The notes: generated by a model from the sequence alone, not told the origin. A stretch of 64,000 nucleotides of DNA from Chara braunii (GCA_003427395.1 BFEA01000013.1:2043106-2107105); one strand, 5' to 3'; shown: positions 44,590 to 56,525, counted from the stretch's first letter. Translations and numbers: made by a program.

Positions 44590-45925
44590 AGCCACAAAAA
44601 AAAAGAAGATGAAAAAAAACAAATTGCTCTATTTTTCGGCGACTGGGGGGGGTGGGGTAAGTGCAGGTGGAGGAGCCAAAAAAAAAAAAACTAAGTAAGA
44701 AAAGAAAAAAAAGAGAACAAATAGCTCTAATCTTCGACGAAAGGGGGGGATGGGGTAAGAGGAGGTGGTGGGAAAAAAAAACTAAGTAAGAAAAGAAAAC
44801 AAAGAAAACAAATAGCTCTATTTTTCGGCGAATGGGGGGGGTGGGGTAAGTGCAGGTGGAGGAGGAGCGNAAAAAAAAAAATTGAGGAAAAAAATAATAA
44901 AAAAAACAAACATTTCTATTCTTCGGCGAATAGGGGGGGTAGGGTAAGAGGAGGTGTAGGAGGAGCGGAAAAAAAAAAAACTAAGTAAGAAAAGAAAAAA
45001 AAGAGAACAAATAGCTCTAATCTTCGATGAAAGGGGGGGATGGGGTAAGAGGAGGTGGTGGGGAAAAAAAAACTAAGTAAGAAAAGAAAACAAAGAAAAC
45101 AAATAACTCTATTTTTCGGCGAATGGGGGGGGTGGGGTAAGTGCAGGTGGAGGAGGAGCGAAAAAAAAAAAACTAAGTAAGGTGGAGGAGGAGCGAAAAA
45201 AAAAAAACTAAGTAAGAAAAGAAAAAAAAGAGAACAAATAGCTCTAATCTTGGGGGGGATGGTGTAAGAGGAGGTGGTGGGAAAAAAAATGTAAGTAAGA
45301 AAAGAAAACAAAGAAAACAAATAGCTCTATTTTTCGGCGAATGGGGGGGTGGGGTAAGTGCAGGTGGAGGAGGAGCGGAAAAAAAAAACTGAGTAAAAAA
45401 AGAATTAAAAAAACAAATATTTCTATTCTTCGGTGAATGGGGAAGGGGTGGGGTAAGAGGAGGTGGAGGAGGAGCGGAAAAAAAAAAAAACTAAGTAAAA
45501 AAAGAAAAGAAAAAAAGAACAAATAACTTTATTTTTCAGGGAATGGGGGGGGTGGGGTAAGAGGTTGAGGAGGAGGGAAAAAAAACTAAGTAAGCAAAGA
45601 AAAAAAAGAAAACGAATAGCTTTATTCTTCGAGCAATGGGGGGGGCTGGGGTAAGAGGTTGAGAAGGAGGGAAAAAAAGACTAAGTAAGCAAAGAAAAAA
45701 AAAAAAAACACATCGCTCTATTCTTCGGGGAATGGGGGGGATGGGGTAAGAGGTGGAGGAGGAGCAGGAACACAAAATTAAGTAAGAAAATAAAAACAAG
45801 AAAAAAAATAGCTCTATTCTTCGCTGAATGGGGGGGTGGGGTAAGAGGTTGAGGAGGAGCAGAAAAAAAACGAAGTAAAAAAAAAAAAAAAAAAAAAAAC
45901 AAATAGCTCTATTCTTGCTATTTAT
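44590..45925 (+). repeat. G/A-rich tandem array, about 13 units of about 100 bp
   Basis: Each unit has AACAAATAGCTCTATTCTTCG, a run of 7-8 G, TGGGGTAAG, GGAGGTGGAGGAGG and a poly-A stretch with ACTAAGTAAG. Three subtypes recur in the order A-B-C (for example 44716, 44808, 44906 and again 45232, 45317, 45411), a higher-order repeat. A 36-bp piece is locally duplicated at about 45147-45217. Apparent long Phe/Leu-rich minus-strand frames here are products of the purine bias. Confidence 0.85.
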
Positions 45926-45929
45926 TTTC

Positions 45930-46410
45930 CATTTCTTCTTTGGTAACTTCAATTTTTTTTTCAATCTCCCTTACCTCACCCCATTCCTTACTTTCGACGA
46001 AGATTAGAGCTATTTATTTTCGTTATCTTCTTTGGTAACTTGGGCAATTTGGAATTAAAAAAAAACAAAGGCTGATTTGTTTTCGTTTTTTTCTTTGATA
46101 AGTTAACTGTTATTTGTCGAAGTTAACTGGTATTTGTTTTTATTTTTTTCTTTGATAAGTTAATCCTCCTCCACACCCCATCCCCCTATTTCCCCGAAGT
46201 TTATGACTATTTTTTTTCAATCCCCCTGACCACACCCCATCCCTCTCTTTTCGGCGAAGAATAGAGCTATTTGTTTTCTTTTTTTTTCTTTGCTTACTTA
46301 GGTTTTTTTTTTTTTTTTTCCTTCTCCACCTCTTACCCCATCCCTCCTTTTCGGCGGAAAATAGAACCTATTTGCTTCTTTTTTTTTTTTCTTTGCTTAC
46401 AAGTATATGG
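45930..46410 (-). repeat. Inverted continuation of the G/A-rich array
   Basis: Units are reverse complements of those at 44590-45925 (CACCCCATCC, TTCGGCGAAGAATAGAGCTA, CTTTGCTTACTTAGG). At least four are recognisable. The orientation switch at about 45930 makes a large inverted repeat. Confidence 0.8.
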
Positions 46411-47579
46411 TGTGAGACAGGAGAAAGACTTAAAACCAAAAGCAAAAAAAAAACAAAAAACAAAAACAAATAATATTCATCGTATCATTAAAAATAACAA
46501 ATCTCACATTGGTCAACGAAAAGAGATACCAACAACAACAGTGTTTACAGATTAACCATACTTCCTTGACGAAGGGGAACACTCACAACAACTTTCATTG
46601 ACGAACAAGTGTTCTTCTTCAACGAGGGTCACCAAAAATTTGTTGCAAGCTTCAGTGACTTGTTCGGCGACGTTTTCGGTGGTCATTAGCTGCGAGTGCA
46701 TTACTAACTCGCTGATTCCAGTAAGATAGGATAAGTGTGATCTTGACTCAGAGAGGCTTATCACCCTTTTGAAACTCTGATTCGATCCTTATCATGCGAT
46801 TCCTCCCTGAATTGCATGAATGGTATTGCTTGAGGTCATTATGTATATAGGGCTCATAATTAACTTATACGAGGGAAGAAACATAGTAGAACCATTAGGA
46901 CAAACAGGCTGGGAATGAATTTTGTTCATTACCTAGACCAATCTGGTGAGCGAATTAATAGTGAGGATAAAAGTTAGGCGGTAGGTCGACGGTGAGCACC
47001 AAACAGTGGGTCACAAGGCTAGAAGAGATCTTCTAGATCCCAACGTCGAAGAAAAGGCGTTAAGATTCTTTCGGACTGTGCTGTGTCTACAGGGTTCAGC
47101 GCTCTTGGAGAGGACTATGGAAGAAATCCGTAAAGGAACTATAAATTCTGTTGTCATTGGATAACAGGTCGGTAGAACTCTGACTCAACTTCCACCATGG
47201 CTTGACACCCACACCTAAGACAAGACCTAAGAAGGGAACAGATAAATCTTACCCCTGTATCTATGCCTACATTGTCCAAATCACACTCAGGAGTCTTCAA
47301 AAATGTGAGGGGCTGAGGTAAAAGGAGTCAGGGTTGGGAAGGAATGTTGTTTTCAAGGGTTTGGGGCGTGAGTGACATGCTATGAATGGATTAAGGTTTG
47401 ACACTTGTAGCGCATTTTGTGTCTGCATCTGCATGTGTGTATGTGATGTCTTGCATCTGCACAAGTGTTGGACGTTTGTGCTGTCTTCTGAATTTGGGAC
47501 CGTCTGAGAAATTCGGGCAAAGGAACACGACAATCGTGAAAGTGAGGTCCAGCCCTCAGTCAGCTCCCCTGATCTACAT

Positions 47580-47620
<41 letters not shown>

Positions 47621-47830
47621 CACGTGAATGGGATCGTAAGTTGGTCGGGTCATGAAAAGTTATTTGCCTAGACTTTCGTTTGAGAGAATAAAAGACTACA
47701 AAGGGGTTCGACCCTGACAATTCTCACATGATGAGCAAAGTAAACGTTGAGTCATTGTCATAGTTAGTTACTAAGCGTGGAAGACTGTCCTAGAAAATTC
47801 GACCGGATTAATACTCGGTCCGAAGTGTTA
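46411..47830. other. No recognised gene
   Basis: One minus-strand frame of 70 codons (46552-46764; VAEQVTEACNKFLV, VNESCCECSP) has exon-like codon use but no identifiable domain or splice support. A (CA)n(TA)n microsatellite lies at 47577-47620. ATAACAGGTCGGT near 47160 recurs at 56130. Confidence 0.4.
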
Positions 47831-47854
47831 GCACCTCGGGGCACGACATACGGG

Positions 47855-48200
47855 TCAATCTTAAGGCGTTCTACCGCGCGTATGCCTATGCTACGACGAT
47901 CGAAAAAACGCCCTCGACTGGCCTACCTCTGCGATTGCATGTAAAAGCCTTCGTACGTGGGTCAGTAGCTTAACAGGGATACGCCCACCTAAGGGATGGT
48001 GACAGCTCCCGCAAGTGAAGGTAATGTTGTACCTCGTGGGATCCCTAACCTGTCGTAGGGAGTCGCGAGAGGTATAGCGCGCGCGCACGGTCGGAGTGGT
48101 GTTTCGTCAGAGTGAACAAAAGACTCCTGCGTGACACGATCGTGAGTCCGACACTAAAAACATTACTTTACGTCTGGGTGTGGGACCGCCGCGCGCGACA
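47855..48200 (+). mobile_element. LTR fragment, opposite orientation to the gypsy element
   Basis: Read on the minus strand it parallels 53601-53955 over about 350 bp: CACGCAGGAGT, GCAATCGCAGAGGT, GGGCGTTT, and an end reading GGACCGCCGCGCGCGACA here versus GGACCGATGCGCTCGACA there. The terminal CGACA at 48200 corresponds to the LTR end at 53601. No primer-binding site follows it, so it is a solo or 3' LTR remnant. Confidence 0.65.
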
Positions 48201-48378
48201 ACGTCATTCTTGCGAAAGAAGCAGGGTTGGTTAAACTTCCTTTTAAATTTTTTCTTTCTTGGCCGCGGTGGAGGCGACGATGGGGTCCAACCACAGTGCT
48301 GGCGACCTCTTGCTGCTCTGACTCAGGGGCCTGCTCCCAGAACGAGATCCAGTAGCCCAAGATCCCAGTGTACTCCTC

Positions 48379-48450
48379 AGATCACCCACCTATGGAACGT
48401 ACTCAGGCGTATCCAGATCACCCACCTCTGGAACGTACTCAGGCGTATCC
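48379..48450 (-). repeat. 36-bp tandem duplication at the truncated end of pol
   Basis: GATCACCCACCTATGGAACG and its near-identical copy 36 bp later. Both encode LDTPEYVP on the minus strand. Confidence 0.9.
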
Positions 48451-49295
48451 AGCTTCATCATCCATTGAACGTCCTTGCCACTCCAAGGGTCCTCCTCTTC
48501 AAAAGGCTTGAGTATCAGTTCAGCCTTCTGTTCATATCCCTTTGGCGCATGCCAAATGGGATGACCAACGAAGCTAGGCACTCGCAAAGACCACTCATTA
48601 ATGTGAAGGCGAATGTCTTCCTCCTGGTCCAAAAAGCCATCAACAGGGGGCGTATTTTCTATTGCCTCCCCTTCTTGCTTATCCCAGTTGATGCGACTTA
48701 GCCCATCTGCTTTATTCTTACTCCCCGAGATTCGCTCCAACTCAAAGTCGAACATCCAGATCTATGTTAACCACCTGGCAACTGTTGGATCGGATGGAAC
48801 GTAGTTCGTTAGGTAAAAGGCTAGAGCAGTCGGATCCACCCTCAATACAAACGTTCTGTCAAAGATGTAGTTTCGAAAAATCCGTAGGCGGTGAAGGACA
48901 GCGAGAGTCTCTCTCTTGAATTGAGAATAATTTATTTCCATCATACACAGAGTTCGACTCTCAAAACGCAGTGGTCTCTCTTTTCCTTCAATATCTGTTT
49001 GGATCATAACTCTACCCAAAGCAGTTGGTCCAGCATCTGTCTCAACAATGAATGGCCTCACCTCTGTAGCGTCATAGTCCGACGCTCCTAATATCGATCC
49101 TCCTTCCCGACACTCTTCCTTCATTCCTGCCACCGCCTTCTCTTGATTTTCACCCAAACCCATTCTTGATCCTGACGAACCAACTTCCTCAATTGCTCTC
49201 TTTTGGCAGCAAAGTTTTTGACGAGGGTCCTCCAAAATCCACACGTGCCGAGGAAGCTCCTTACATCTGTTATCGAATGGAATGACAACGGTCAT
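48390..49295 (-). pseudogene. RNase H region of gypsy pol
   Basis: FIVETDAGPTALGRVMIQTD, then SRTLCMMEINYSQFKRETLA and FVLRVDPTALAF. A stop lies near 48760, then FDFELERISGSKNKADGLSR, the usual G-x-x-N-x-x-A-D-x-L-S-R end of the gypsy RNase H. Two frame segments share one phase and are split by a nonsense codon. Confidence 0.8.
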
Positions 49296-49849
49296 TCGAT
49301 AATCTTGTCCGTCTTCTTAACGTCTTGCCGTCGGCCACTCCAACTACAGACGAATCCCAAGATGGTAGCTTCCCTCATGCAATGTCTAGATTTGGCTCCA
49401 CTAGCCGTAAGGTTATGTTCTTCAAGCAAATTTATGACTTTATCAAGGTCCTNAACATGCTTNCAGACAAAACGCCTTACTCCTGGCAAGACCTCATCGT
49501 CCTNTTTCTTTCTNGGTCTCTTTANTGCCAAGTCATCGATATATGGNTGCNTAATATGCGGACTAACTGTTTGCATGGCCCGAATCATATGTCTCTGAAC
49601 CATTGCTACAACATTCGTCCACCCTTCTGGAGTCACATTCATATGGATAAGGCCTCGAGGTGTATACATCGCTGTTACTGGTCTGTCCGATGGATAGACC
49701 GGAAACTGGTTATATCCGGAATAGAGGTCAATGAGTGAGATTATTAGCCTCCCAGCACATGACTCCGACAACGCATCTGCATTTGGCAAGCCTCCTGCAT
49801 CCCACAATGTCACAGCATTCAGCCTTTGCAAATCCTGCACCCACCTCAA
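49292..49849 (-). pseudogene. Reverse transcriptase region of gypsy pol
   Basis: Reads DLQRLNAVTLWDAGGLPNAD, then ISLIDLYSGYNQFPV, RPVTAMYTPRGLIHMNVTPE and a Y-I-D-D-L catalytic box. It includes several unresolved bases. The segments match RT motifs in the proper order. The frame changes on entering RNase H. Confidence 0.85.
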
Positions 49850-50304
49850 TGTCCCATTAGGCTTGATGAAACAAAATCACGGGGACGCGCAGGGTCCGCT
49901 CAAATAATCGGCGACGTGCGTGCGAACTTTGTCATCAAGGTAATCTACCACCTTCTTCTCTTCGTCATGATTAGGATATCGTGCCCCTCTTAAGTTTCAT
50001 GGCTCATGTGACACGGTATGGATGTGGATCATAGGAATCTTGTCTACATCCAACCTACCGCGCTCCTCATCGCTAAACGCATAGGCGCGATGCCTTTTCT
50101 TCATTAGCTCTATCATTCACGCACTTTCTCGGGGCAACATAAAATCATATTCCTTTACTTTCAGCTTCCCTTCGTTCCCCTCATTGTTACGACATAACCC
50201 TACTGAGGCATTCTCCTTCATCTGCCGTATCAAAGCTCATTCTCGCTCGTAGTATACCTCCTCATCTTCAGTAACGAGAACGAAAACTGGGCGACACTTT
50301 TTAT

Positions 50305-50703
50305 CTATCGTCTTGTACCGCCTTTGGGAACCCTGCTTGAGTCGTCCCCTAAAAAAGGTCGACTAACCGTCTGTGCGTGCGCCATAGTAATGTCCCTACT
50401 CCCCCTTGGAAACCGATAAATCAGCTCCATCTCTTCTGGTCGGGGACACTCCAGGACTTGTTCCCTCAGCGCCTGAATGGCGTCTGGATCCACTATTTCA
50501 TGCATGGCCACTATGTCCATGACCTTATTCACATCAGACAAGCTGAGTGCGAATGCTTCCTCCCTTACTTCTCCTTCAGGCTCCGCCATAAGTTTCTGAC
50601 GCTCGTCCTCTGACTCTTCAATAGTGAAGAAACCAGGGTTGGGCCTATTCCTTATGCTCCGTGGTCCAATGTTTCGGCAGGTAATTACCTCATAATTCCA
50701 CAC
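50305..50703 (-). pseudogene. Linker between protease and RT of gypsy pol
   Basis: An acidic-rich segment (FFTIEESEDERQKLMAEP, SLSDVNKVMDIVAMHE) in the position where gypsy pol has the spacer leading to RT. No independent domain is recognised. Confidence 0.6.
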
Positions 50704-50736
50704 GTTGGATCACATAAAATCAAGATCAGTGACCCA

Positions 50737-51045
50737 TCATGTTTGTTGAACATTAGGGTCTCTGTCCTGCATAAAAATGATCTCCCCAGGNGAATGCCAT
50801 GGTCCACGTNTGACCTTTACTCTTCCGATTTCTAAGAGTACATTCGAGGCAATCCCGCAGAACACGGCCTTGCAGTTTGCCCCATGCAAAATNCCGCAAT
50901 TCGAGCGGTNTATTTCCAGTCCAAACCTGAGTGCGTCAGCTTCGCGGATAATATTCATCTCTGCCCCCGTATCCACCATCGCTGCGCACTTGGAACCTTT
51001 TACCACTAAGTCCACCATACCGCATGTCACACACTTCCAGTCCAT
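50737..51045 (-). pseudogene. Retropepsin-like aspartic protease of gypsy pol
   Basis: Contains KCAAMVDTGAEMNIIREADA, the D-T-G catalytic triad in a hydrophobic strand, and a downstream hydrophobic segment (IASNVLLEIGRVKV). Carries unresolved bases. Confidence 0.8.
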
Positions 51046-51558
51046 CTTCGTTCCTGGTTCTGCCCATTCTACCTCCTTTGGCAGAATTCACACTGAGATG
51101 GACACTTGGTACCAGACGCCTCAAAAGCCTACCCTTTAGCTCATTGTGGAGCCTTGGGGCGGACGCCAAGATCTCCTTCGGGGTCATAAGATCATTATGG
51201 CCCTCAAGTAGCCTGTCGATCACTCTTTCCACATCAAAACCTTCCTCGAGCCGGACCGCGTATTTCTTCTTCTTTGGCGTTGTGTCGTGCAGAACTGGCT
51301 CGACTTCTTTTCCTGGGAACCCCTTTTCCTTGCCCTTTGTTCGGCCCTCAGATCTTCCTCTTGTCCGGGCCTCTCATCCTCTTCATCTTCATCATCATCC
51401 TCCTCTACTTGCATAGACTCCTTTCTACGTTCTGGCTCTTGCTCTCTCTGAGGCGGGTCCTCGCTCGCCCCTGCCTTTGCCTGTCCCCTAGTCCGTGCGG
51501 TCAATGCGGCTCGTGCCAACGGAGTAGAGGGTCTGTGGGTCATCCCAGACCTAGGCCC

Positions 51559-53349
51559 TTAACTCACTGTGGTAACTCCGCGGTATCCTTGCCTTCCTGA
51601 CATACATTTATGACCTGAATCATAAAGGAAGACCTTAGGGATACCAGCCTTCCAACTCTCTACCTCTTCACATATATCCGTCAATTTTTGCTGGTATTGT
51701 GCCATCTTATCCCACAAATCCTCAATCTTTCCCAAAAGGACAGACATTGGCTCCACCCCTTCACCCTCACTCTCATCGTCTGACTCGATGACTATAGGCT
51801 CTTCCTTTATGACCCCCGCCTGTAGTCTTAGAGTCACCTCCTCATCGCCTTCCACTTCGTCTACTCCTATTGTCGGGTCATCCTTCTCCTGCCATAATCT
51901 GAAAGTGGCAGGCGGCGCTTGTCGTGCAACTACCCTTTTTTGGGCTTCCGCCCTTACTCCGCCAGGGACCTTCCTCCCTCCTTACATTACAAAATTGTAT
52001 AGTATACCCTTGCTTATCGCAATGCTGGCATATGGCGGTCCTCCAATCAAAATGGGGCCTTCCATACCCTTGACCCCCTTGATTCCCTTGGCCTTGGTAG
52101 CCTTGGTTATCCCAGCGCCCTCCTCCTCGGCCTCCGCAGTCTCTGCCGCACCTTCTTCCGCCACCTCTCCCTCCATTCCCTTGGTTACCCTGACCCTGGT
52201 CCCCCCCTCTTGCCACGCTACCTTGTGAACTCGGCGCGGGCCATGGAGGCGGTACCATGGGCTGGGCCTGTGCCGCAGGGTAACTTGGTGGTGGCATACT
52301 CGTTTGGGGCCCTGCATAAGGTATCATCTGCCCAGATGGGGCCGGGATTACCCATGGCACAAAAGTGTTGAACACAGGCCATGGCAATTGCCCGAATGGT
52401 GGTACCGTCGCTTGCGAGGGTCCCGCACTACTTAACGCCGCCGGTGCACTTGATGATGCTACTACCACTGCTTGGGGCGCCTACCCCTTTCCTGAGCGTT
52501 GCCCCCCCTGCGTTAAGTTGCGCTGCTTGCGTAGCGCCTTCCAGAGGTGTTGGGGCACCGACTCCTCTTCTTCCCATTCCTCTTGAACGACCTCCTCTAG
52601 CACCTGGTCCTTCCCTTTTCCCTGGATTGTCGTCACCACCTTCTTTTGTATTACCACGTCTTTTCCGTAGCCTAGCTCTGCAAGCACGTTGGTGACAATC
52701 CTCCTAACTCCTGGTGTCCAGGAGGCGGTTGCATCCCTTTCCTTCCTTTTCCGCCTTTGCAGGCGCATCTGGTGTTGTTCTACCTGATCCAGACTTTCTT
52801 CCTCGACCTCTTTGTCGATAGTGGCCCAGATGAGCTTCACACTTCCCCTCCATGACTTGTGAGCTTTGATGCCTCAGAGGCAGTGAGTAGCCCGAGGAAA
52901 ATAGCGCACTGCGCTTCCTCAGATATTCCAGGGACCTTCCTTGCCTTTTTCTTGAATTCCTACACGAAGGCTCCAACCGTTGTGAAGTCATCCTTATTCA
53001 TAGCCTCCAGGTCTGCAATGGTTAACAGGTTGTCGCCCAGCCTGTATTTCCTTTGCATCTCATCTTTAAACCTGACCCAACTACCATTGGCGGCGTTTAC
53101 CACTTTCTCTACCTCCCGAGGATGACCATGGAACACATATTTCAAAATTCGTTGAAACTTCACAGCGTTAGACAGCCCCACCAGTGCTTGCTCCACTAGG
53201 TCTAGCCAATCCGAGACCCGTTCCCCGTTGAAATGGAAGGTGTCGACCTTGGGAACATTGCTTTGTGACCTTTCATGCCTGTCCAAGGCCTCGACCAAGT
53301 CGTCGATCGTCAGGACCTTTCCGGTACCATTAGCTATGCCTCCCGACAT
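51559..53349 (-). pseudogene. gag of the gypsy element
   Basis: Starts MSGGIANGTGKVLTIDDLVE. The capsid-like region follows (VSDWLDLVEQALVGLSNAV, RFKDEMQRKYRLGDNLLTIA) and is cut by a TAG at 52957-52959 after FTTVGAF. Later segments carry QVEQHQMRLQRRKRKERDA, a Pro/Gln/Gly-rich stretch and an RGG-like RGGGRR region, then a zinc knuckle at 51989-52030. The frame changes repeatedly. Confidence 0.8.
51989..52030 (-). other. Zinc knuckle with His replaced by Tyr
   Basis: CQHCDKQGYTIQFC has the C-x2-C-x4-x-x4-C spacing of a gag CCHC knuckle, but the histidine position is Tyr (TAT). One C-to-T change from CAT explains it. Zinc binding should be lost. Confidence 0.8.
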
Positions 53350-53580
53350 TTTGGCAGAACTTCTTTTCTCAATTTCCCCTATTCATGAGACTAAGGAAAA
53401 AACTTTTTAACCCAGGCAATCAATCAGATCAGGGATAGAACTTATTACGCTAATAACAGTTATTTATCATAGATAGCCTGGCAAGACATTATGCACTCTG
53501 TCTTTCCTCATATGCCTATTTTCTCTCTCAATCTTATACCCGGATGTCGTTCCACCAGGGACAACGGTACGCTTTCGTTA

Positions 53581-53598
53581 TCCCCGGCAACGGCGCCA
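53581..53598 (-). promoter_or_regulatory. Primer-binding site complementary to tRNA-Asp
   Basis: The minus strand reads TGGCGCCGTTGCCGGGGA, complementary to the 3' end of plant-type tRNA-Asp including CCA. It lies two bases beyond the CGACA end of the adjacent LTR, the standard arrangement. Confidence 0.85.
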
Positions 53599-53600
53599 CC

Positions 53601-54400
53601 TGTCGAGCGCATCGGTCCGACACCGCTCAAGGGCAGTATGGGACCCTCCCGGCCACGTCACGCAGGAGTTGATTTGTTCCCTTGCCTCGAACATACATGG
53701 AGCTTGTGCCAGCCGCTCTGGCCGAGTGCGTTAGTCATGCCTCTCGTGAGTTCATATGACAGGATAGGGCCTACACAAGGCACGACTTACCTCCACCTTA
53801 CGGGAGTTGTCACCTCCCTTTCGTGGGTGTATCCCCGCCGAGCTACCAGTCCACAATACGAAAGCTAATCAGTTGCAATCGCAGAGGTGGACCAGCCGAG
53901 GGCGTTTCTCGTTCGCTGTGGCATACGGGGTACGCGCGGTATTACTCCTCTATCGGACCCTTACACGAACCGACACCTTGGGGGGCTGAGGTCCCAAGCG
54001 CGACTCGTCGCCAGTCGACTAGGATGCATCCCACACTCCACGTGCACACCACTATAAAGAACATAAAAATAAAAGCACACATATACTTACACACACATAC
54101 AAAACGACGCCGGATAAACAACGCGACAACACCCCTAGTCCCTTACTGACCGTCCCATAACTTTCGGATGTGGAAATCGGATGGGCGTCACGCGCGAGAC
54201 TTAGTATAAAGTCGCACGGGCGCAGGACCTAATCATATCGACTAGCAATGCAATCATACTCAAGTTGTCACAATGATGGCGTACTATGTAGTGTCCATAA
54301 TCAAGCGGTCCTTCGTGGATCCGAGTACCGTTTACGACACTCAAGTGTCATTCTCAAAGTATCGTGAAGGTTTGCCCCTTCACGATATTGCACGGCTGAA
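53601..54400 (-). mobile_element. 5' LTR of the gypsy element (outer end uncertain)
   Basis: Begins TGTCGAGCGC on the plus strand directly beside the primer-binding site. The homology to 47855-48200 covers the first 350 bp. A TATAAAG-like motif is seen (plus-strand CACTATAAAGAAC near 54049). The far end is not defined, because no second same-orientation LTR is in the window. Confidence 0.6.
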
Positions 54401-54629
54401 GGAATAGCCGTGCGGCCGCCGTGACACCTCCGGCCTTAGGCTGAGTGTCTCGGCAGGCAGGGCAAATAGGCTCTGCGCAGGGGAAAATTCCTTCCATGCA
54501 GAGTCTAGTACCTGGGATGTCCTTGACAAGGACCTCGAATCCAGGCCGAGGACCAACGTATGACTAAGAAATCTTTAAGAAGTATACAACCAATAGAGCG
54601 GGGTCACAAGCGGTTATCGGATAGCTGAA

Positions 54630-55035
54630 AATTCAAGAATGAAAATTATGAAGTGAGAGTTTTGGGCAGTCTGAAAATCCTGAATGGTCATAAAGTGGTG
54701 AAAGGTCCGAAGACCTTGAAAACCACGTGTTTAGGCAGGCTGCATCCTGAAGAAGAGAAGGAAAATTACAGAGTATAATTAGAAATAGTCTGGACAAGTT
54801 GAACATTGTTTCCAAGACGAATGGTTCATTCCCCAGCCCATATTTGCATTTTCTTTTGAGAACAAAGTCGGAAAGCTATTAAAGTTTGGATATTAAACAG
54901 TTCAGGGCGACTAGGCATTGTTTTCAAGCTGAATGATCTAGTCAAGTGCCCAAAGAAGAGAAAAGTAGTAGTGCAAGCTGTTCGTGTATATCTTAAGGCA
55001 CGCTGGACATTGTTTCCAAGCCGAATGGTCTAGCA
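54630..55035 (+). repeat. Dispersed repeat modules, forward orientation
   Basis: One module AGTGAGAGTTTTGGGCAGTC to AGGCAGGCTGCATCCTGAAG (54650-54755), and three CATTGTTTCCAAG-CCGAATGG-type motifs (54805, 54916, 55008). Inverted counterparts lie at 56690-57210. Confidence 0.65.
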
Positions 55036-55284
55036 CTTGTGCCATATGTAAGATGGGTATAAGGGTTGAATTACCTAAAGGTTCATGAACTATTTTACAT
55101 AAATGAACTTGGGATAGTGAGAGTACTTACCTTTGTGGCTTCGCACGCATGTGACTGAGTGCGACCACTACTTAGTCTGAGTTTCAGTTTGATAGGTAGT
55201 TGCTTTGGTTGCTCGCCACGTGCTAGAGCCATAGGAGTTAGGTTCAATTTCTGCATTTTCTGGATTATTTATTATACTTGGTCT

Positions 55285-55880
55285 TGTATAAATTTTAGTA
55301 AGTCATTTTCTCTTCGGGAAGCGCTGCCGAAATTTTTACAAAATCAAGGAGTTAGTCAGATTTTGTCTTTCAAAGTTCAACTTGTCTGATTTTTTTGGCT
55401 TAGTAAAAATATAGAAAACCTCCTTTTGTAAAGGGAGTGCTGCCCAAATTTTTGCTAATCTAGAGAGTTAGACAAAATTGGACCTTGAGAAGTCAAAGTC
55501 ATTTTAGATTATGAACTTAGCTCTGTATAAATTTTGGAATAACACTTTCTCTATGGGAAGTGCTGCCGAAATTTCTACAAATCTAAGGAGTAAGTTAAGT
55601 TTTGTCTTAGCTGAACTCAGGTCTTGTTTCTGAGTTCATATGTGACTTAGTATAAATCTGGGAAGTTTATCTTTCTAATGAAAATGCTGGCCAAAATTTT
55701 GCTAATTCAGGGAGTTAGACAAATTTTGTTTTTTCAGAATTAGAGTTTGATTTTTGCTTTTATATTTGGATAATTATAAATTATGTGAAGCCACTTTTCC
55801 TACTTGAAGCACTGATGAAATTTTCTTAGTTTAGAGGAGTTAGATTATATTTTGAGAGGTGACGATTCTAGCAATCCCTT
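55285..55880 (+). repeat. Degenerate tandem array, about 118-bp unit, about 5 copies
   Basis: Each unit has TATAAATTTTGG, GGGAAGTGCTGCCGAAATTT and GGAGTTAGACAAATTTTG-like phrases, at about 55285, 55402, 55518, 55640 and 55763. Confidence 0.75.
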
Positions 55881-56525
55881 CTGCATAGAGGAGATTCTTG
55901 CAAAAGATCTACCTTTCCATTAGGCACTGACTTAGGGATAAATTTAGGATTTGTTAAGTACAATGATTCTTGGTGAAATCATGATATAAACTTGTAAATT
56001 TAGCATAGGGATTGACCTATCTTGTGTTACAGGTCCTCTTGATCGCTTAATTCAAGATTTGGGCTAAATTCAAGATTTGGGCTAAATTCAATTTGATCCT
56101 ATAAGGATCATCTTCTGTTATCACTGATAACAGGTCGGTTGTCGATTCGTCGGTCTACGACTCAATTCCAATTCACCCTTAATGCTCAACCTAAAAGGCT
56201 TTAGCTATGGTGATTTTTTTGTTTTATTAAGGTTTTCACCCGGACTTTTATTGAATGGCCATTTAACAAAGGTACTGAGTATTTAATTATGGTTGGTTTG
56301 ACAGAGGCTGGGGTTTGCATGGCTAAAGCAGGGGTATGAGTATAAAGATCGATTGGAGTTGACTCCGTGTAGTGCATGGACTTTGTCGACTCATTGATGT
56401 GATAACAAGTATGATCTGTGGTTCGGATTTTTGATTTGACTGCCTGCGATCACACCTAAATAAATGGTCATTCACTACTTATGTGATTACTGTGATTGTG
56501 AGAAGTGATCGTCACATACTTATTC

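Larger units (their letters stand above)
48390..53349 (-). pseudogene. Ty3/gypsy-type retrotransposon polyprotein, decayed and lacking integrase
   Basis: Minus-strand segments occur in the order gag (53349 to about 51.5 kb), protease, spacer, reverse transcriptase, RNase H. They lie in all three frames, with at least five frame changes and several stops. RNase H runs to about 48390 and is followed directly by unrelated sequence, so integrase is absent. Scattered single N in 49.4-51 kb suggest several family members were collapsed. The overall gag resembles a family I recall as abundant in Chara braunii predicted proteins; this was not searched. Confidence 0.85.

Noticed and set aside
44727-45964. 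Phe/Leu-rich minus-strand frames that look like membrane proteins
   Set aside because: They are the complement of the G/A-rich tandem array, and their periodicity follows the satellite unit.
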